Assembly: GCA_963573305.1 (NCBI GenBank)
Contig: OY754334.1
Coordinates: forward strand, 88,781,848 to 88,845,847
Direction of reading: 5' to 3'
Length of the DNA stretch: 64,000 bases
From: Pyrrhosoma nymphula
Taxonomy: Eukaryota; Arthropoda; Insecta; Odonata; Coenagrionidae
Shown: positions 31,340-42,277 of the stretch, in pieces
How positions within the stretch are numbered: position 1 is the stretch's first letter
Layout: the number at the start of each line of letters is the position of its first letter
The notes under the pieces: generated by a model
Seen by the model: only the letters and a program-made list of their open reading frames with translations
Told to the model about the DNA's origin: nothing
The model's database searches: none
Translations under genes and position numbers: made by a program

Positions 31340-32063
31340 TCAACGCTTGATGCGATTTCTCCTCCTACCTTTGGTTCTAGCCCGGAGGATCTCTGTCTCC
31401 GAGAGACATTCGTCCTCTTCCATTGACTCCGGGTGGTTGAGTCGGGCTAAACCAGATGGTCCGGGAGATACTGAATTGCCACGCTTATTTTGCGTGGCCC
31501 CGGCGGTGGTTATAGTGGGGTTCTTCCTAGGAGAACCCGGAACGGTGGCTTGTGTTTTGTTTGCCGGATTTGTGGCCTTAGCCGGCATGGCCGATTTCTG
31601 TACAGAGACTTCAGTTTTTTGGCTCACATTATCTTCTGTCTGGGTCGAGATGGTGACCTTGGCAATAGGTTGGGAAGCGACACGGGCGAACGACTTGGAG
31701 AAAGTAGGAGCAACTTGTGCTCTGTACTTTTTCCGAGCCTCGAAGTACGGGATTTTTTCAACCGTCTTGATTTCCATTACTTTTCGCTCCTCGATCATCT
31801 TTGGGCAATCACGTGAGTACACCGGATGTGCACCCTCGCAATTGACGCAAAGTGGGTCACCTGTGCATTCCGCACCCTCATGCTTTTCCTGGCTGCAGCG
31901 GGGGCAGGTGGCCTTGCCCTCGCACCGTGTGGCCATGTGGCCAAATCGCTGGCACTGAAAACATCGCATGGGTGCCGGTATGAATGGCCTCACTGGTACC
32001 GATTCATAGCCGACAAACACCTTGTCGGGGAGCTGGTCACGCGCGAAGGTGAGTACAACAGAT
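31340..32063 (-). CDS. I-5 ORF1 (gag), 5'-truncated
   Basis: Open from the 5' truncation at 32063 to TGA at 31340 (about 240 residues); the reading frame continues by chance into the Jockey host to 32143. Three zinc knuckles: CFQCQRFGHMATRC, CPRCSQEKHEGAEC, CVNCEGAHPVYSRDC. A conserved ERKVMEIKTVEKIPYFEARK block and a basic tail (KGRRRNRIKR) follow. The N-terminal conserved domain is lost. An 83-base spacer separates it from ORF2. The knuckle region is almost identical to that of I-3. Confidence 0.85.
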
Positions 32064-34148
32064 GTGATAACGCGATGCCATGTGTTGTTTAGACGATCTG
32101 GCGAGCAATGCTGCATCGTCGGCGTAAAGCGCAGCGATGACAATGCTTCCTAAATCATTCGGCATGTCGGCCGCGTAGATGTTGAAGAGCAGCGGAGAGA
32201 GAAGGCTGCCCTGCGGAACTCTTGCTCTGATGCGTCGTTCTTCCGAGATCGCCGATTTCCATGTCGTCCGGAAGCGGCGATCCTGAAGCCACGATGAAAT
32301 GATGTTAGTGAGCCATAGAGGGTATCCAAATGAAGAAAGCTTCCAGAGCAAGCCTTCGTGCCACACACGGTCGAACCCTTTGCTGAGATCGAAGAAGGCA
32401 CCAACCGTGGAGTGTCCACGATTGAAGCCTTCCGTGACGAAGTTCAGCAAGCGCGCGACTTGGTGAGTGGTGGAATGCTCGCTCCGGAAGCCGAACTGAT
32501 GATCTGGGAGGATGTTCAGGTCTTCGGTGACGGCTTTGAGATGATGTAAAATGATGTCCTCGAATAGTTTTCCAAAGCCGTCAAGGAGAGAGATCGGGCG
32601 TAAGTTTTCAAGTTTCGTTGGTTGTTTGCCAGGTTTCGGAATTGTGATGACTCGAGCCTCCTTCCACGGAGATGGAAAATGCCCTGAGGAGAGGCACGCC
32701 TGAAAAATAAGAATGAGAAAGGATGCCAGAGAGATCGGAAGCTGTCGGAGGGCGTCGTTAGGGATGCCATCAGGACCTGGAGCCTTTTTCACACGGAGTC
32801 GCTTAATGGCCCTTGAGAGGTCCTGCGAGCTCACAGCCGGAACGTCGTCGTGCAGTTCTCGCGGTCGAAGTGGTGCGTGAGGTGGTGTGACAGGCGTCAG
32901 GAGAGGATCTGGAAGATCAGGCGCTGGTGGTGCAGGTTGGAAGGAGTCTTCCAGGTATGCCGCCATCGATGAAGCCTTGTCCGCCGCTGAGTGGAGCGTG
33001 CCGTTCGGTGTACGAAGTGGTGCTTCCTCGGTGCTCGCGCCGCGAAGCGCGCGTGCCATGCGCCAGATGGAGCCATCCTCCAAGGAGAGGGAAGAGAGCT
33101 TCTTCTCCCAAGACTGCTGGCGATGCTTCGCGATGGTGTCACGCACTGCGTGGCGAGCAGCGTTCATCCTGGCTTTGTCCTCCTGGCATCGCGTCGCTTG
33201 GAAGCGACGGCGGAGACGGTTTTTCGCCCTGATGTCAGCCAGGATGTGAGGAGGAAGGACAAGATAGTTCCAGCTTCGTATCTCCTTGGAAGGAACTGCG
33301 GCATCGAACGCTTCACGGACGATTGCAGTCACAGCGGAGCAGGTCGCATCGATGTTTCCCGGCGTATCCAGCGGAGGTGGAATTTCCCATTCTCGGAAGC
33401 CTTCCGTCACCCGATCACGAAAGAGAGGCCAGTCAGCCTGGCGGTAGTCGCAAGTGACGCGCGGGGGAAGGGCTTCCGGCCGGCGTCGGAGACTGAAAAC
33501 GACGGGAAGATGATCGCTGTCAAGAGCGTGAAGCGCTCGCGCCGTCAACACCGATGCGATGCTCCTGTGTATGGCGATGTCCAGTACATCCGGTGCGCCG
33601 TTCTCGGAGAAGTGCGTGGCCGTAGAAGGAGCTGTGACTGCAAAATTGTTGTTAGAAGTCCAACGTCGGAGAATGCGGCCCCTGAGAGTATGCAACCTGG
33701 AGTGCCAGTCGGGATGCTTGGCGTCGTAATTGCCGGCGGCGATCGTCAGGATGTCGCTCGTGAAGACAGCATCCAGGTCCGCTGGAAGGAGAGAGAGGTT
33801 CGGCGGGGCCTAGACGGAGATGAGACGGAGAGGTCCTTCCGCACACTGCAGGAGAATAGCAGTGGCCTCGATGGACGTGAGATTCGGAAGAGTGACGCGT
33901 TGTGCGGCCAGGTGATCGGCGACGAGAATGGCAGTGCCACCTCCTCGTCTATCACGGTCGTCACGAAAGACTTGGAAGCCTGGTACTGTCCAGCGGTTGC
34001 CGGGGGAGAGATGAGTCTCCTGGAGAAGTGCCACGTCGCATTTCTGGCGAGCCAGAAACGCGAGAAGCTCAGGAGACTTGCGGACGATGGCGCCGCCTGC
34101 ATTCCAACAGGCGAACGCGAGATGTCTCCGTCTAGGGGTGTCCGCCAT
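32064..34148 (-). pseudogene. Jockey ORF2, endonuclease and RT
   Basis: ATG at 34146-34148. Endonuclease: ACWNAGGAIVRKSPELLAFL, LLQETHLSPGNRW, DRRGGGTAILV, an in-frame TAG at 33810 (one base from a Tyr codon), then AAGNYDAKHPDWHSR and DSDHLPVVF near 33510. RT: KKAPGPDGIPNDALRQLP near 32790, RPISLLDGFGKLFE near 32600, HQFGFRSEHSTTHQV, AFFDLSKGFDRVWH near 32390, ARVPQGSLLSPLLFNIYAAD near 32200, ALYADDAALLARS near 32115. I-5 cuts the frame at 32064. One nonsense mutation is the only lesion besides the insertion. Confidence 0.88.
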
Positions 34149-36189
34149 GGAGAGCTAGGAGAGAGGGAAGAGTGTTGATAACTTCTGAAAGTAGAAGAAG
34201 TTGCTGCTGAACAGCAGCAGTGATGCTTGCCAATCTCGTAAAGAGAGTGGCAATGGGATCAGCGGATGATGCTTGGGCCCCAAGAAGGGCCGTCGGAGAT
34301 TCCGGTTCCCGGACTTGATGCTCCCTGGGAGGTATGCGTCGCTTCGCTTCACGCATTGGGATGCGAACGGACGCAGCGGTCTCCAAAGGAAGTGGTGAAG
34401 GCTCCGGAAGACCCGGTAATGGGTCCACTTGAGGAATTTCCAAGCGTTTTCGCGGAGTCGGGCGTTGAGTCGGCTGTTGGCGGGGGGCGTTTCCACGGCC
34501 CCACGCATTCTGCGTGCCGAGACTTGCGGTCTCCCTCTGCATTTGTGGTGCAGCCGGTTGATGTGCGGTTTCCCCCTGAAGTTGTGGTACCGCCGGTTGC
34601 TTGTGCACCTTCTTTGGAGTAGAAGGCGTCTTTGCCGCTGTCTTCTTTGATTTTTTGTTTTCTTCAGTCTTCGCTGCGATGCTCTTGGCGCACTCGGGAG
34701 AGTACGCTGGATGCGCCTTCTCACAGTTGGTGCATTTTTTCACCGTGGAGGTGCACTCCTTGGTGAGATGGTGCCCAGCGCACTCCATGCAGCGTGGAAG
34801 ACGGGTCTAATGGAAGCTTCCATGGAAGAACCCGCAGCAGCGGTGGCACATCTGCGGTCCGCGGAAGTCGTGGAGGCGGATCGTAACGCGTTGATTCGCT
34901 ATGTTTTTCAAGCGTTTGATGGAGCCTATGTTCCAGTCCTCCGTGGGCGTGATGGCGACGACGAAGACGCCTGAGGGGCGTCCGTCGTTGAGAATTTGAC
35001 GGGCTCTGCGCACCAGGATTCCCATATCTTTCAAATCCTCCGTAATGGCGTCGGTGGTGTGGCGGCGTGACAGACCGCGAATCTGGAAGGACGTCGTCCG
35101 TTCTTCGCCAACAGCCCAAGTAGAAACTTGGGCATCGGCGGCAGCGAGGACGGACTTTAAAGACAAGAAGTCCTCCTCGGTTTTGAGATAGACTCTGGCC
35201 ATGGTTTCACCATAAGAGATGGTGAAGGTCTGATCCTTCACGCTTCCTCGGACGAGGGCGCGGAAGGCGTTCACATCCTCGATATCATACACCTCGAGAG
35301 GCGGTGGACGAGGATTCCGTTTCTCCGGAATGGGCGCAGGTGGTGCAGGTGTCGCATCCATTTGTGCGGTGTCATCAGTGGTGTCATTGCCGTCTTCAGC
35401 AGCATTTGAGGTCGGCGAGGCATCTGCCAAGGCCTGGAACTTATTTTGAAGAAAAGGTTCTGAAGACAGAATCTTCACCCTTTTCGATGCGTCAGCGGAA
35501 GTGACAAATGGCCGTTTCTTCTCTCGAAAGATTGGCGTAATGTTCTTCACGGATTTACGTGGGAACGTAAATCCGTCATTTTCCGGTGCGTCACCTGAAG
35601 GGTGAGCGACGGCGGTGTCGGCGTCTGCCATTTCGATGGAGGTTGAAGCATACGCTTCGTCAGTGGTGCTGGGAATGCTCCCTTCAGCGTTCATCGCACC
35701 GCCTACAGTGGAGTAGGCGGTGAGACGGAGTGCAGCGGCGTCTCCAATGGAGATGCCGCTCGGTGTTCCGTTGTGTTTTAATTCCAAAATCAAAGGTCCG
35801 TTTGGTGCGTGGGTCAGTGTCGGGAGAGTAGGAGAAACCAGGGGGTGCGGTGTCGAATTGGTGGGTGAAATTTTCACGTGAAAAGCGTTCAATTTGTTTT
35901 GATGCAGTCTCTCAATAATTTCCTCTAACCAGTGGAAAAATCGAAATGCCGGACTGACAATTTTAACCGAGACGAGGGATACCACCTGGGCTACACTTTG
36001 AGAAGAATTCTGAAACGAACCAATGGGAGGGCAGCAGCAAGAATTGGCGGGAAAGAAGCGCCATATAATGAGGACCAAAATTGTGAACCGGCATCTTCGA
36101 CCTGAAGACGCTGGCAGTAGTGCCAGCGAAACTGTTTTCATCACCACAGCAACCAACGCGGTAGAACCCGAAAATATGAAGAAGTTCAT
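34132..36189 (-). pseudogene. Jockey ORF1 (gag) with PRE_C2HC-like domain and knuckles
   Basis: One frame from 36189 to 34132 broken only by TAG at 34807-34809. A likely start is the Met at about 35694 or 35631 (MADADTAVAHPSGD), since upstream residues are AT-rich and atypical. Acidic/Pro-rich N-terminus; then VEVYDIEDVNAFRAL-type sequence and the PRE_C2HC-like block FQIRGLSRRHTTDAITEDLK..GIL around 35050. Zinc knuckles start at CHRCCGFFHG; the nonsense codon lies inside the first knuckle, followed by CMECAGHHLTKEC and CTNCEKAHPAYSPEC. The tail is Pro/Gln-rich. It overlaps the ORF2 start by 17 bases. Confidence 0.85.
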
Positions 36190-36244
36190 CGTAAACCACC
36201 GCGAAAATCTTCGTTCTTACATAATATGGGAAAATATTTAGCCA

Positions 36245-37440
36245 CTTTCACTTCTTCTACTGTATCTTTCACGACTTAATGGCCATAAGCTTAACAAACT
36301 CTTCATAGGTAGTCAAAGATAAATATGAAGTATGACCTTGACCAAGATTACCATATTTAGCTATGCGTTCGGCTAAAAGTGGATCAAACTCAGAAATTCA
36401 TTCAAGGCACATGACAAAATGTCCACTGTTCGATGAGGATCCAAATTTCTCGTCGTGCCCTCTTAAAGGTAGGCCTGCACTGCGAGTTTATCCCTTTGGT
36501 TGACATTATAGTTTTCATAGCCAAGACACGTTTTGTGATCGGAGGAGTTTACATGTGTTTTCAAAATTTCGTTCCCGTGTTTCCAGTCATCACATCCTTC
36601 TCTCGCAATTTTGTTGTGCCACCAAATTGTTAGGTTCAGCAAGGTAGTGGAATAAAAAGGGTGAGAAATCGTACGAAAAACTGTTGTATTTGAGGCTTCA
36701 CATACGCCATACAGAACACGACATCAAACTACGACGCGCACATATTTTCGGGCGGGAGTAACAAAAGAACATAAAAAAATGAATTCACAGCACCGCCAAA
36801 ATACAAAAGAAAAACAATTGCCACACAACTTACATATGTTAACACAAATAACTGACAAGGAACACAAGAGTTTTCTTTACTGTTTATCAACTGTGTTTTA
36901 AATGGTAACTTAGATAAAAAGCGATTTTGCCCCCAAATAAATCTTTGTGAGTGACTGAAGTCTAGTTTATCAGTATTTTGAATTATCCCTTGCTTTACCA
37001 CATATTCACGGGTGATATTATTGACATCCCACAGAGCTGGGTCTTCCACAATCTTGCTTAAATTAACTTCAGAGTCAGCTGAAACATGGGAACTGTTAGG
37101 CCTACCGGTATTAACAAAAGTACATGATGGAATTGGTTCCTCAATTGATATTATATCTGTGTTAGGAGCATCAATTATGTTTGTATCATCACACTAAAAA
37201 TGAAACGCACTTGCTTAGATGTGAGTCTCACTACAATTACCGCACGAAGTTTTACTGTAGCCGGGAAGAGTACAGATTAATTTTTCATCAGTTTCAACGG
37301 GTAAACTTACAATATCAGTTTTCTTAAAAAAATGAAATCTTGGCAGTCTTTTCTACTGCGTCACGTTGTTTTTCGGCTTTCTTCTGCGCATCTTTCCTGT
37401 AGCCATAACCGCTTTCGCCCATCACTCATCGTAATAATTT
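36245..37440 (-). pseudogene. hAT (TTF finger/DUF4371) transposase N-terminal exons
   Basis: Minus-strand remnants in order. About 37430-37330: a basic start (GYGYRKDAQKKAEKQRDAVEK) ending near a GTAAGT donor (37313). About 37195-36850: acidic linker, then EDPALWDVNNITREYVVKQG and IWGQNRFLSKLPFKTQL, ending CVPCQLF at a possible donor. About 36605-36285: DWKHGNEILKTHVNSSDHKT and FLSEFDPLLAERIAKYG..TSYLSLTTYEEFVKL. This order (TTF-type zinc finger, then DUF4371) is that of ZMYM-like hAT transposases; the match is from memory. The gene stops near 36245 where Jockey starts. Frames shift between pieces and one stop (near 36470) is in frame, so it is a pseudogene. Confidence 0.65.
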
Positions 37441-37669
37441 TTCCTGAAAATAATATATTTATATTAGTCAGGGACTTGGCTACGCAGACGAGGGAGCGTG
37501 ATCACAATTATGGAAATGCTTTTAATTAAGACAAAATTAGAAAGCCTTAAAAATTCTATACTGAAACAGAAATCGTCTGGAAAATCTCCTTATCATCACA
37601 AGGAATATTTTACACAGAATGACACGAAATTAATCTGGATTTAAAAAATTGCGTCGTTCTACAAAAATT
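37441..37669. other. AT-rich spacer
   Basis: No gene or repeat recognised. It holds CAGGGACTTGGCTACGCAGA near 37480, which resembles a hAT terminus, but no partner was found. Confidence 0.3.
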
Positions 37670-38062
37670 TAAGAGTAAACCATAATTTAAAGTAAATAAA
37701 AATTGAAGGCTTGTTCATCGTTCGGGTTTCCTCCGCGTTCATGTTGATTGTTGACAACAGTTTCGCCCGGTTTTCTCCGAGTGTCTTCAGGTCGAAGTGC
37801 CTGGACACCAAAATCGTCGACTTATATTCCTGTTCATTCTCCCTCCAAGTGTTATGAATGGTCCCTGTCTTCCCGTCAAATCCTCTTCCACGGGCCTGAT
37901 AGGCGGTTTCCGTCTCCCCTGTTGTAATTGTCATTTTTTATTATCTCTATTGACTCTCTTATCAGCCTAGGTATTTCTTTTCTTTGGCGGTTAGTTTGGC
38001 CTCGTCAAATTTAATTACGTGTCCGGGTTCGGACCACGCATGTTCCGCGATGGCGGATAATA
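37670..38062 (-). pseudogene. Penelope-like GIY-YIG C-terminus (second element)
   Basis: Minus-strand codons AIAEHAWSEPGHVIKFDEAK (about 38060-38000) then, after a shift, RLIRESIEIIKNDNYNRGDG (about 37960-37900) match the end of Penelope-like GIY-YIG proteins (HAW...GH.I.FD, then R..RE.IEI), like the plus-strand copy at 26205-26680. The GIY and YIG motifs themselves are not found; the upstream side is replaced by an inverted repeat at 38063-38135. Sequence to 37670 encodes ETRTMNKPSIF and similar, of uncertain relation. Confidence 0.55.
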
Positions 38063-38135
38063 TGAACTTCTTGTTCGTGGTAGCCCCCTGGTGCTCCTTC
38101 AGACCACCAGAGGTCTACCACGAACAAGAAGTTCA
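38063..38135. repeat. hairpin, 21-bp arms
   Basis: TGAACTTCTTGTTCGTGGTAG (38063-38083, written here as TGAACTTCTTGTTCGTGG plus TAG) is perfectly complementary to 38115-38135. The 31-base interior also pairs partly (CTGGTG with CACCAG). It borders the Penelope-like fragment. Confidence 0.8.
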
Positions 38136-38261
38136 GCTGTATTGTATTAGTAATACCATGCTCCAACCAGAAACTTGTTGAAGATGGCCACGGCATTGGC
38201 CAAAACTTGTGTAGCCACAGTTTGATGCTTCAGTTAAGCATTCCTGCCAAGCGTAAGACGA

Positions 38262-38528
38262 TTAACGAGAGGTTGGTGAAACCGGCCCATAGTGTAATTT
38301 TGTCGTGAGTCGTTTCTTCGACGGGAGTGGGAAGCTATCACTCAGGTTCTCATCGTTTTTGGCGCTCACTTTTTTCACAGATCGAAGCGAAACTCCGAGG
38401 CAGTCGGCGGCACATTGATACACGGGATACCGTTTTTCACCCAACTTATCCCCCTCAACTTTGAAAAAACAAATAGCACTTAAAATCATCCGAATTTCGC
38501 ATTCCGAAAATGGCGACCTTGGTGGCAT
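38262..38528 (-). CDS. short unrecognised reading frame, possible transposase HTH
   Basis: 88 codons, starting ATG 38526-38528 (MPPRSPFSECEIRMILSAIC). Later residues VYQCAADCLGVSLRSVKKVS look like a helix-turn-helix ending in a basic stretch. The style resembles the N-terminal DNA-binding part of arthropod DDE_3-type transposases, but I cannot place it. No further domain follows on the minus strand. It could be a remnant exon or a chance frame. Confidence 0.3.
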   Translation of the reverse strand: MPPRSPFSECEIRMILSAICFFKVEGDKLGEKRYPVYQCAADCLGVSLRSVKKVSAKNDENLSDSFPLPSKKRLTTKLHYGPVSPTSR

Positions 38529-39343
38529 GTTGAAGATGCCTACACTGAACTAAATGTTAAGAGAGACTGAAGCGAATAGGGATTTTCAAAAGAAATAGCT
38601 CAACATGAGTCACAGAATATTCCATCGCATTATGAGCTATGACTCGAGGGAGTAATGTTCGTATTACCTTGCCCGGCCACGCCGTGTTTGGACCTTCTAT
38701 CATTGTACTAATACATTGTGCCTACTAATTATTGTGTGGTACTAATACATCTATTTGGACATTGTGCACTGCAATCATACCAGTCGTGGTTTCCAGCACA
38801 ATACTTGCTACACTTTACTGTAAAGAAACACTATCAACTTTTGTGACCATACCCCTGGAAATTGTAACATTTAACAATATTCACGTATTTCGTCACTGGG
38901 TACACCTTCCAGTCGAGAGCAAGCTTGCCGGATTTTTGTCCGAAAATGCAAATTTTCGTTACGTCGTTCACTTCAATCGTCAGAGTTGCTTTATAATTAG
39001 TTTCTACAAGTTTGTGATGAACTATTTTGAACACTAATTCTTCTCCGAGTTGGTCCAGATTATTTTGTTGAATTGTCTTTTTCTAACGACTCGATTCCAT
39101 TTTTTATCGATAGGCTCAATACACTACAAGAGAAAACAAATGAAACCAAAGGTTAAGGACGAAAAAGGAAGTTATTAATCGAAAAGGAAGATAGCCAGGA
39201 TAGGTGGTGAGAATATGAGGAGCTATATAACAGCAGTAATAGCGATATGGTGTCATTCGTTTGCCGCGAGGTTTAAATCGTGATACAAGCGCAGGGTTTG
39301 CATCGCTTGCTCAGGATTAGCCGTATTGAATGGATTACCAACC
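38529..39343. other. unassigned spacer
   Basis: About 800 bases without a recognisable gene, repeat or hairpin. Ends at the left I-2 target duplication (39344-39356). Confidence 0.4.
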
Positions 39344-39360
39344 AATATTTGAAATTTACC

Positions 39361-39427
39361 CAGCGGGTAGGGGGATGGAAAATACTCACGCAGTATCCCT
39401 GCTTGTCGTAAGAGGCGACTAAAAGGG
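39361..39427 (+). promoter_or_regulatory. I-family 5' box (copy I-2)
   Basis: CAGCGGGTAGGGGGATGG, ACTCACGCAGTATCCCTG and GTCGTAAGAGGCGACTAAAA. The outer stem has two changes against I-1 (CTGCGGG to CAGCGGG, CCCGCAG to CACGCAG) that do not compensate each other, consistent with decay. Confidence 0.6.
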
Positions 39428-40415
39428 CGGGGAGGGAAACCCCGAAAACAAACCCCCAGTCCAGCAAGGGATGCGTCCGGATAGTGTAGTGGATCTACTA
39501 TCTGTGTGCGGCCATACCAGCTGGCCTACGATCCACCCGCATGTTTGCCGTGTGCGGAGACCCGTAAGGGGGAGAAGGGGATCCTGGTAGGTGAGTTCTC
39601 CTGCACCCAGCCGGGTGTCGGATACCCGGTATGGGCCGGAGTTCAATACTCCACTTTGGCCCTGGATCCTCTGTAAACGGGCGGTCAAGATCTAGCCAGT
39701 CTTGATCAATCGGCTTATCGACACGTTTCGATGGCGAGTACTGGAGTAACGGGGTCCTGCCGAAGCCGTATGGGTTTTGAGGGCACATACATTGTAGGTC
39801 CAACCCGAAACAGGCCCCCTAAATGATAGTGCCATATCCCCTGGGTAGCCCTGGCGACCACACCGGCTTGCGGTGTGGCGTCCCGTATGTGTGGCTCCGT
39901 GGTGGGTGGGGAGCCCTGGGGATGAACTCAATTAATTGGAATGGATGGTACCAACTTACCTCCACCAAAAAGATCCCGCCCGGACACGGGTGGGAGAGAA
40001 AGTGTAGTTACCGCCAGTAAGCGATTCCTGGTAATGAAATTTATTAAGGAGGGTGAGACATTGAAAAAGGTGTCTCCTTTCCTAATTCGAAAAGTTTTGT
40101 ATGCGAAAGTGCCTGGAGATTTAATATCAGCAAAAAAGTTACGAGACGGAACCCTGCTCACAGAAACAGCCAATGCAAATCAAAGTGAAGGATTGTTAGA
40201 AATGGAAATGCTTCATAACATCGAAGTAAAAGTGGAAGAACACCGCACCCTCAACACCAGTCGGGGGGTTGTCAGCCATTACGACCTTCTGTTTGTGGAG
40301 GTAGACGAGATCAAGATAGAGATGGCGTCTCAGGGAGTAACTGACGCTCGTCGCCTTACTACCAAGCGCGATGGCGTTGTGGAAGATACGTCGTCAGTAG
40401 TCTTCAAGTTCAATT

Positions 40416-42277
40416 AATTTATTATCGTGGGCCATTTGGCCCATGAGATAATTTACAATTGCACTACAATTCAGTAAAAATCATTTGACAGAGGTACAAA
40501 GAAAAAAAACACCACAGCAAGATTCAGTAAATGCAAAAAAATAAAGGAGAAAAAAAAGGAAAGAAAAAACAAAATATAAATCTATACAAGCATATACATA
40601 TATACAATTGCATCCTGAATGTGGATACCCGGGTATCTAGCCACACAACATTTCCAGACACATTAAATACATTGGTAACAGTGGATATCACTATTTATTC
40701 AAAGGAAAATATTCAGGTATAACAGAAAAACGTAGCACCAATAGAAAATTGTATCATGAATACAGAATATATTCTCCCCTCATCACATCAGTAATCAATC
40801 ACGTCAGCATGGTTAGTTACACTGGGAATTTCCATGAACTATCATGAAACAACTTATATACTTTAGTCTTAAATACATGTATTGATGGCAAGTTTCTTAT
40901 TTCTATCGGTAGTGAGTTCCATATTCTGGCAGCTGTAACCATGAATGATTTATTGAGGTGAGATGTTCTATGGTGGGGGATATGAATGTCAAAATTGTGA
41001 TTTCTAGTGGGTATGAAATGAATATTTCTTTTCCAAATAAATATTTCGTACAGATAAGGCGGGTTACCAGAAGAAAGTATTTTGAATGGTGGGATGATAA
41101 AGGCGACGTTGTTTGAATTTCATCCAGTTTAGGCGGGCATACGAGCTACTAATTCGATCCCACTTTTTGAGGTCAAAAATAAATCGTATTGTTGAGTTCA
41201 TTGTCACTTGTAGTTTGTTGCTGTTTTCTTCATCTAGATTTGTAAGCTAGGAAGAGCAGTAATCCAGGTGTGGAAGGATTAGTGTTTGTACAAGGATGGT
41301 GCGTATTTTAGGGGGTATAATATTCTTTGATCTATACAGTTGGTGTAATATTCCTAGGGTTTTCTGTTTCGTACTTTGTACTTGTTGCTTCCAGGTAAGA
41401 TGTTTATCAAATGTTACACCAAGGTTTTTTATTGCTTCTTCATATGGTATGGTGTAGTTTCCGATTTGAATGTTGGGCAAAAATAAAATGTCTACTTGAG
41501 CATGCAAGTAGCTTTGCCCAATTATTATCGACTTTGTTTTACATTCATTTAATCGGAGGTGGTTTTTCAGAGTCCAGGATGCCATTCGCCCAACGTCTTC
41601 AATGATCAGCGCTATTGTAGATCTTAAGTCCGGAATTGACGAGTGGCAATATATCTGGAAATCGTCAGAGTAGAGATGGTATTTACAGTGTTTTATGACT
41701 TCGGGGAGATCATTTATGAATAACGAGAAAAGAAGAGGGCTGAGGACTGAGCCCTGGACTACGCCTCTGGAATTATATATCCAGTTAGAATATGTGTTAT
41801 TGGGTCCAACCACTGATTGGGTTCGGTTACTGAGGTAGGATCGAAACCATTTTACTGAACTACTTGAGAAGTTAAATTTCGTCAATTTATGAAGAAGCAG
41901 TTCATGGTCTACCATATCAAATGCATTTGAGAAATCAAATAGTACCAGGACTGTGACTTCTTGGTTTTCCATAGCCCCTCTTATATCTTCAGTAATGTTC
42001 AATAGTGCAGTTTGGGTACTGCGTCCTGTTCGGAAGCCGGATTGTCATGAATTTAATATGTGGTTATCAATGACAAACCTATTGATTTGTTCAAATACCA
42101 CACGTTCTAGAATCTTAGCAAAAGCGCAAATGATGCCTATTGGTCTATAGTCTGACGGATTGGTAGGTTCAGAGCATTTTGGGATCGGACGTATTATGGA
42201 ATGTTTCCATAGAGTTGGATATTGCGCTGTTTGCAGAGAGGCATCGAAAATATTTATTCTTGTTATATATTATATCG
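40416..42277 (-). mobile_element. CR1-like LINE (CR1-A) inside I-2 ORF1
   Basis: Minus-strand, 5'-truncated LINE of about 1.86 kb. Contains RT only; no endonuclease. The 3' end (low coordinate) has a 7-bp hairpin TGGGCCA-TT-TGGCCCA at about 40429-40444 and an AATTAATTTATT end. No clean target duplication is visible. The insertion is placed by alignment of I-2 to I-3 across ORF1. Confidence 0.8.
41150..42270 (-). pseudogene. CR1-A reverse transcriptase
   Basis: Minus frame: IRPIPKCSEPTNPSDYRPIG near 42160, one in-frame TGA near 42043 (before QSGFRTGRSTQTA), VLVLFDFSNAFDMVDHELLL near 41920 (catalytic Asp), GVVQGSVLSPLLFSLFIND near 41740, LYSDDFQIY near 41670, NLGVTFDKHLTWKQQ near 41400, PHLDYCSS and a TAG at 41247, then further tail residues in frame. 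The catalytic box reads YSDD, not YADD. The block GVPQG reads GVVQG. Two nonsense codons make it inactive. Confidence 0.8.

Larger units (their letters stand above)
27398..32063 (-). mobile_element. I-clade LINE copy I-5, 5'-truncated, ORF2 intact
   Basis: 4666-bp insertion in Jockey ORF2 with perfect 12-bp duplications GATAACGCGATG (27386-27397 and 32064-32075). It is truncated at the 5' end inside ORF1 (before the zinc knuckles) and ends 3' with the GGTGC/GCACC hairpin and a (TAC)n tail (plus-strand GTAGTAGTAGTAGG... at 27396). ORF1 remainder and the 1231-residue ORF2 are both open. Being 5'-truncated it lacks the presumed promoter, so it is probably not autonomously active, but it is the youngest-looking LINE in the window. 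Confidence 0.93.
26690..36240 (-). mobile_element. Jockey-type LINE, near-complete, split by I-5
   Basis: Minus-strand LINE: ORF1 from about 36189 to 34132 and ORF2 from 34148 to 26730, overlapping by 17 bases as in Jockey elements. There is no RNase H after the RT, again Jockey-like. I-5 (27398-32063) interrupts ORF2 just after the YADD block with a 12-bp duplication. Besides that insertion only two nonsense codons are seen, one per ORF. The coding sequence is strikingly GC-rich relative to the AT-rich flanks. End limits are approximate and no target duplication was found. Confidence 0.85.

Noticed and set aside
31332..31958. Plus-strand open frame of 208 codons
   Set aside because: Antisense shadow of the I-5 ORF1 zinc-knuckle region; the same shadow appears opposite I-3 ORF1 (44162-44821).
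32991..34178. 395-codon plus-strand open frame
   Set aside because: It is antisense to the Jockey ORF2, which has clear endonuclease and RT motifs in order. The GC-rich codon usage of Jockey leaves the opposite strand open. The predicted protein is Arg/Gly/Ser-rich with no domain.
37475..37505. hAT terminus CAGGGACTTGGC
   Set aside because: It reads in the wrong direction for the adjacent minus-strand hAT gene and no partner end was found.
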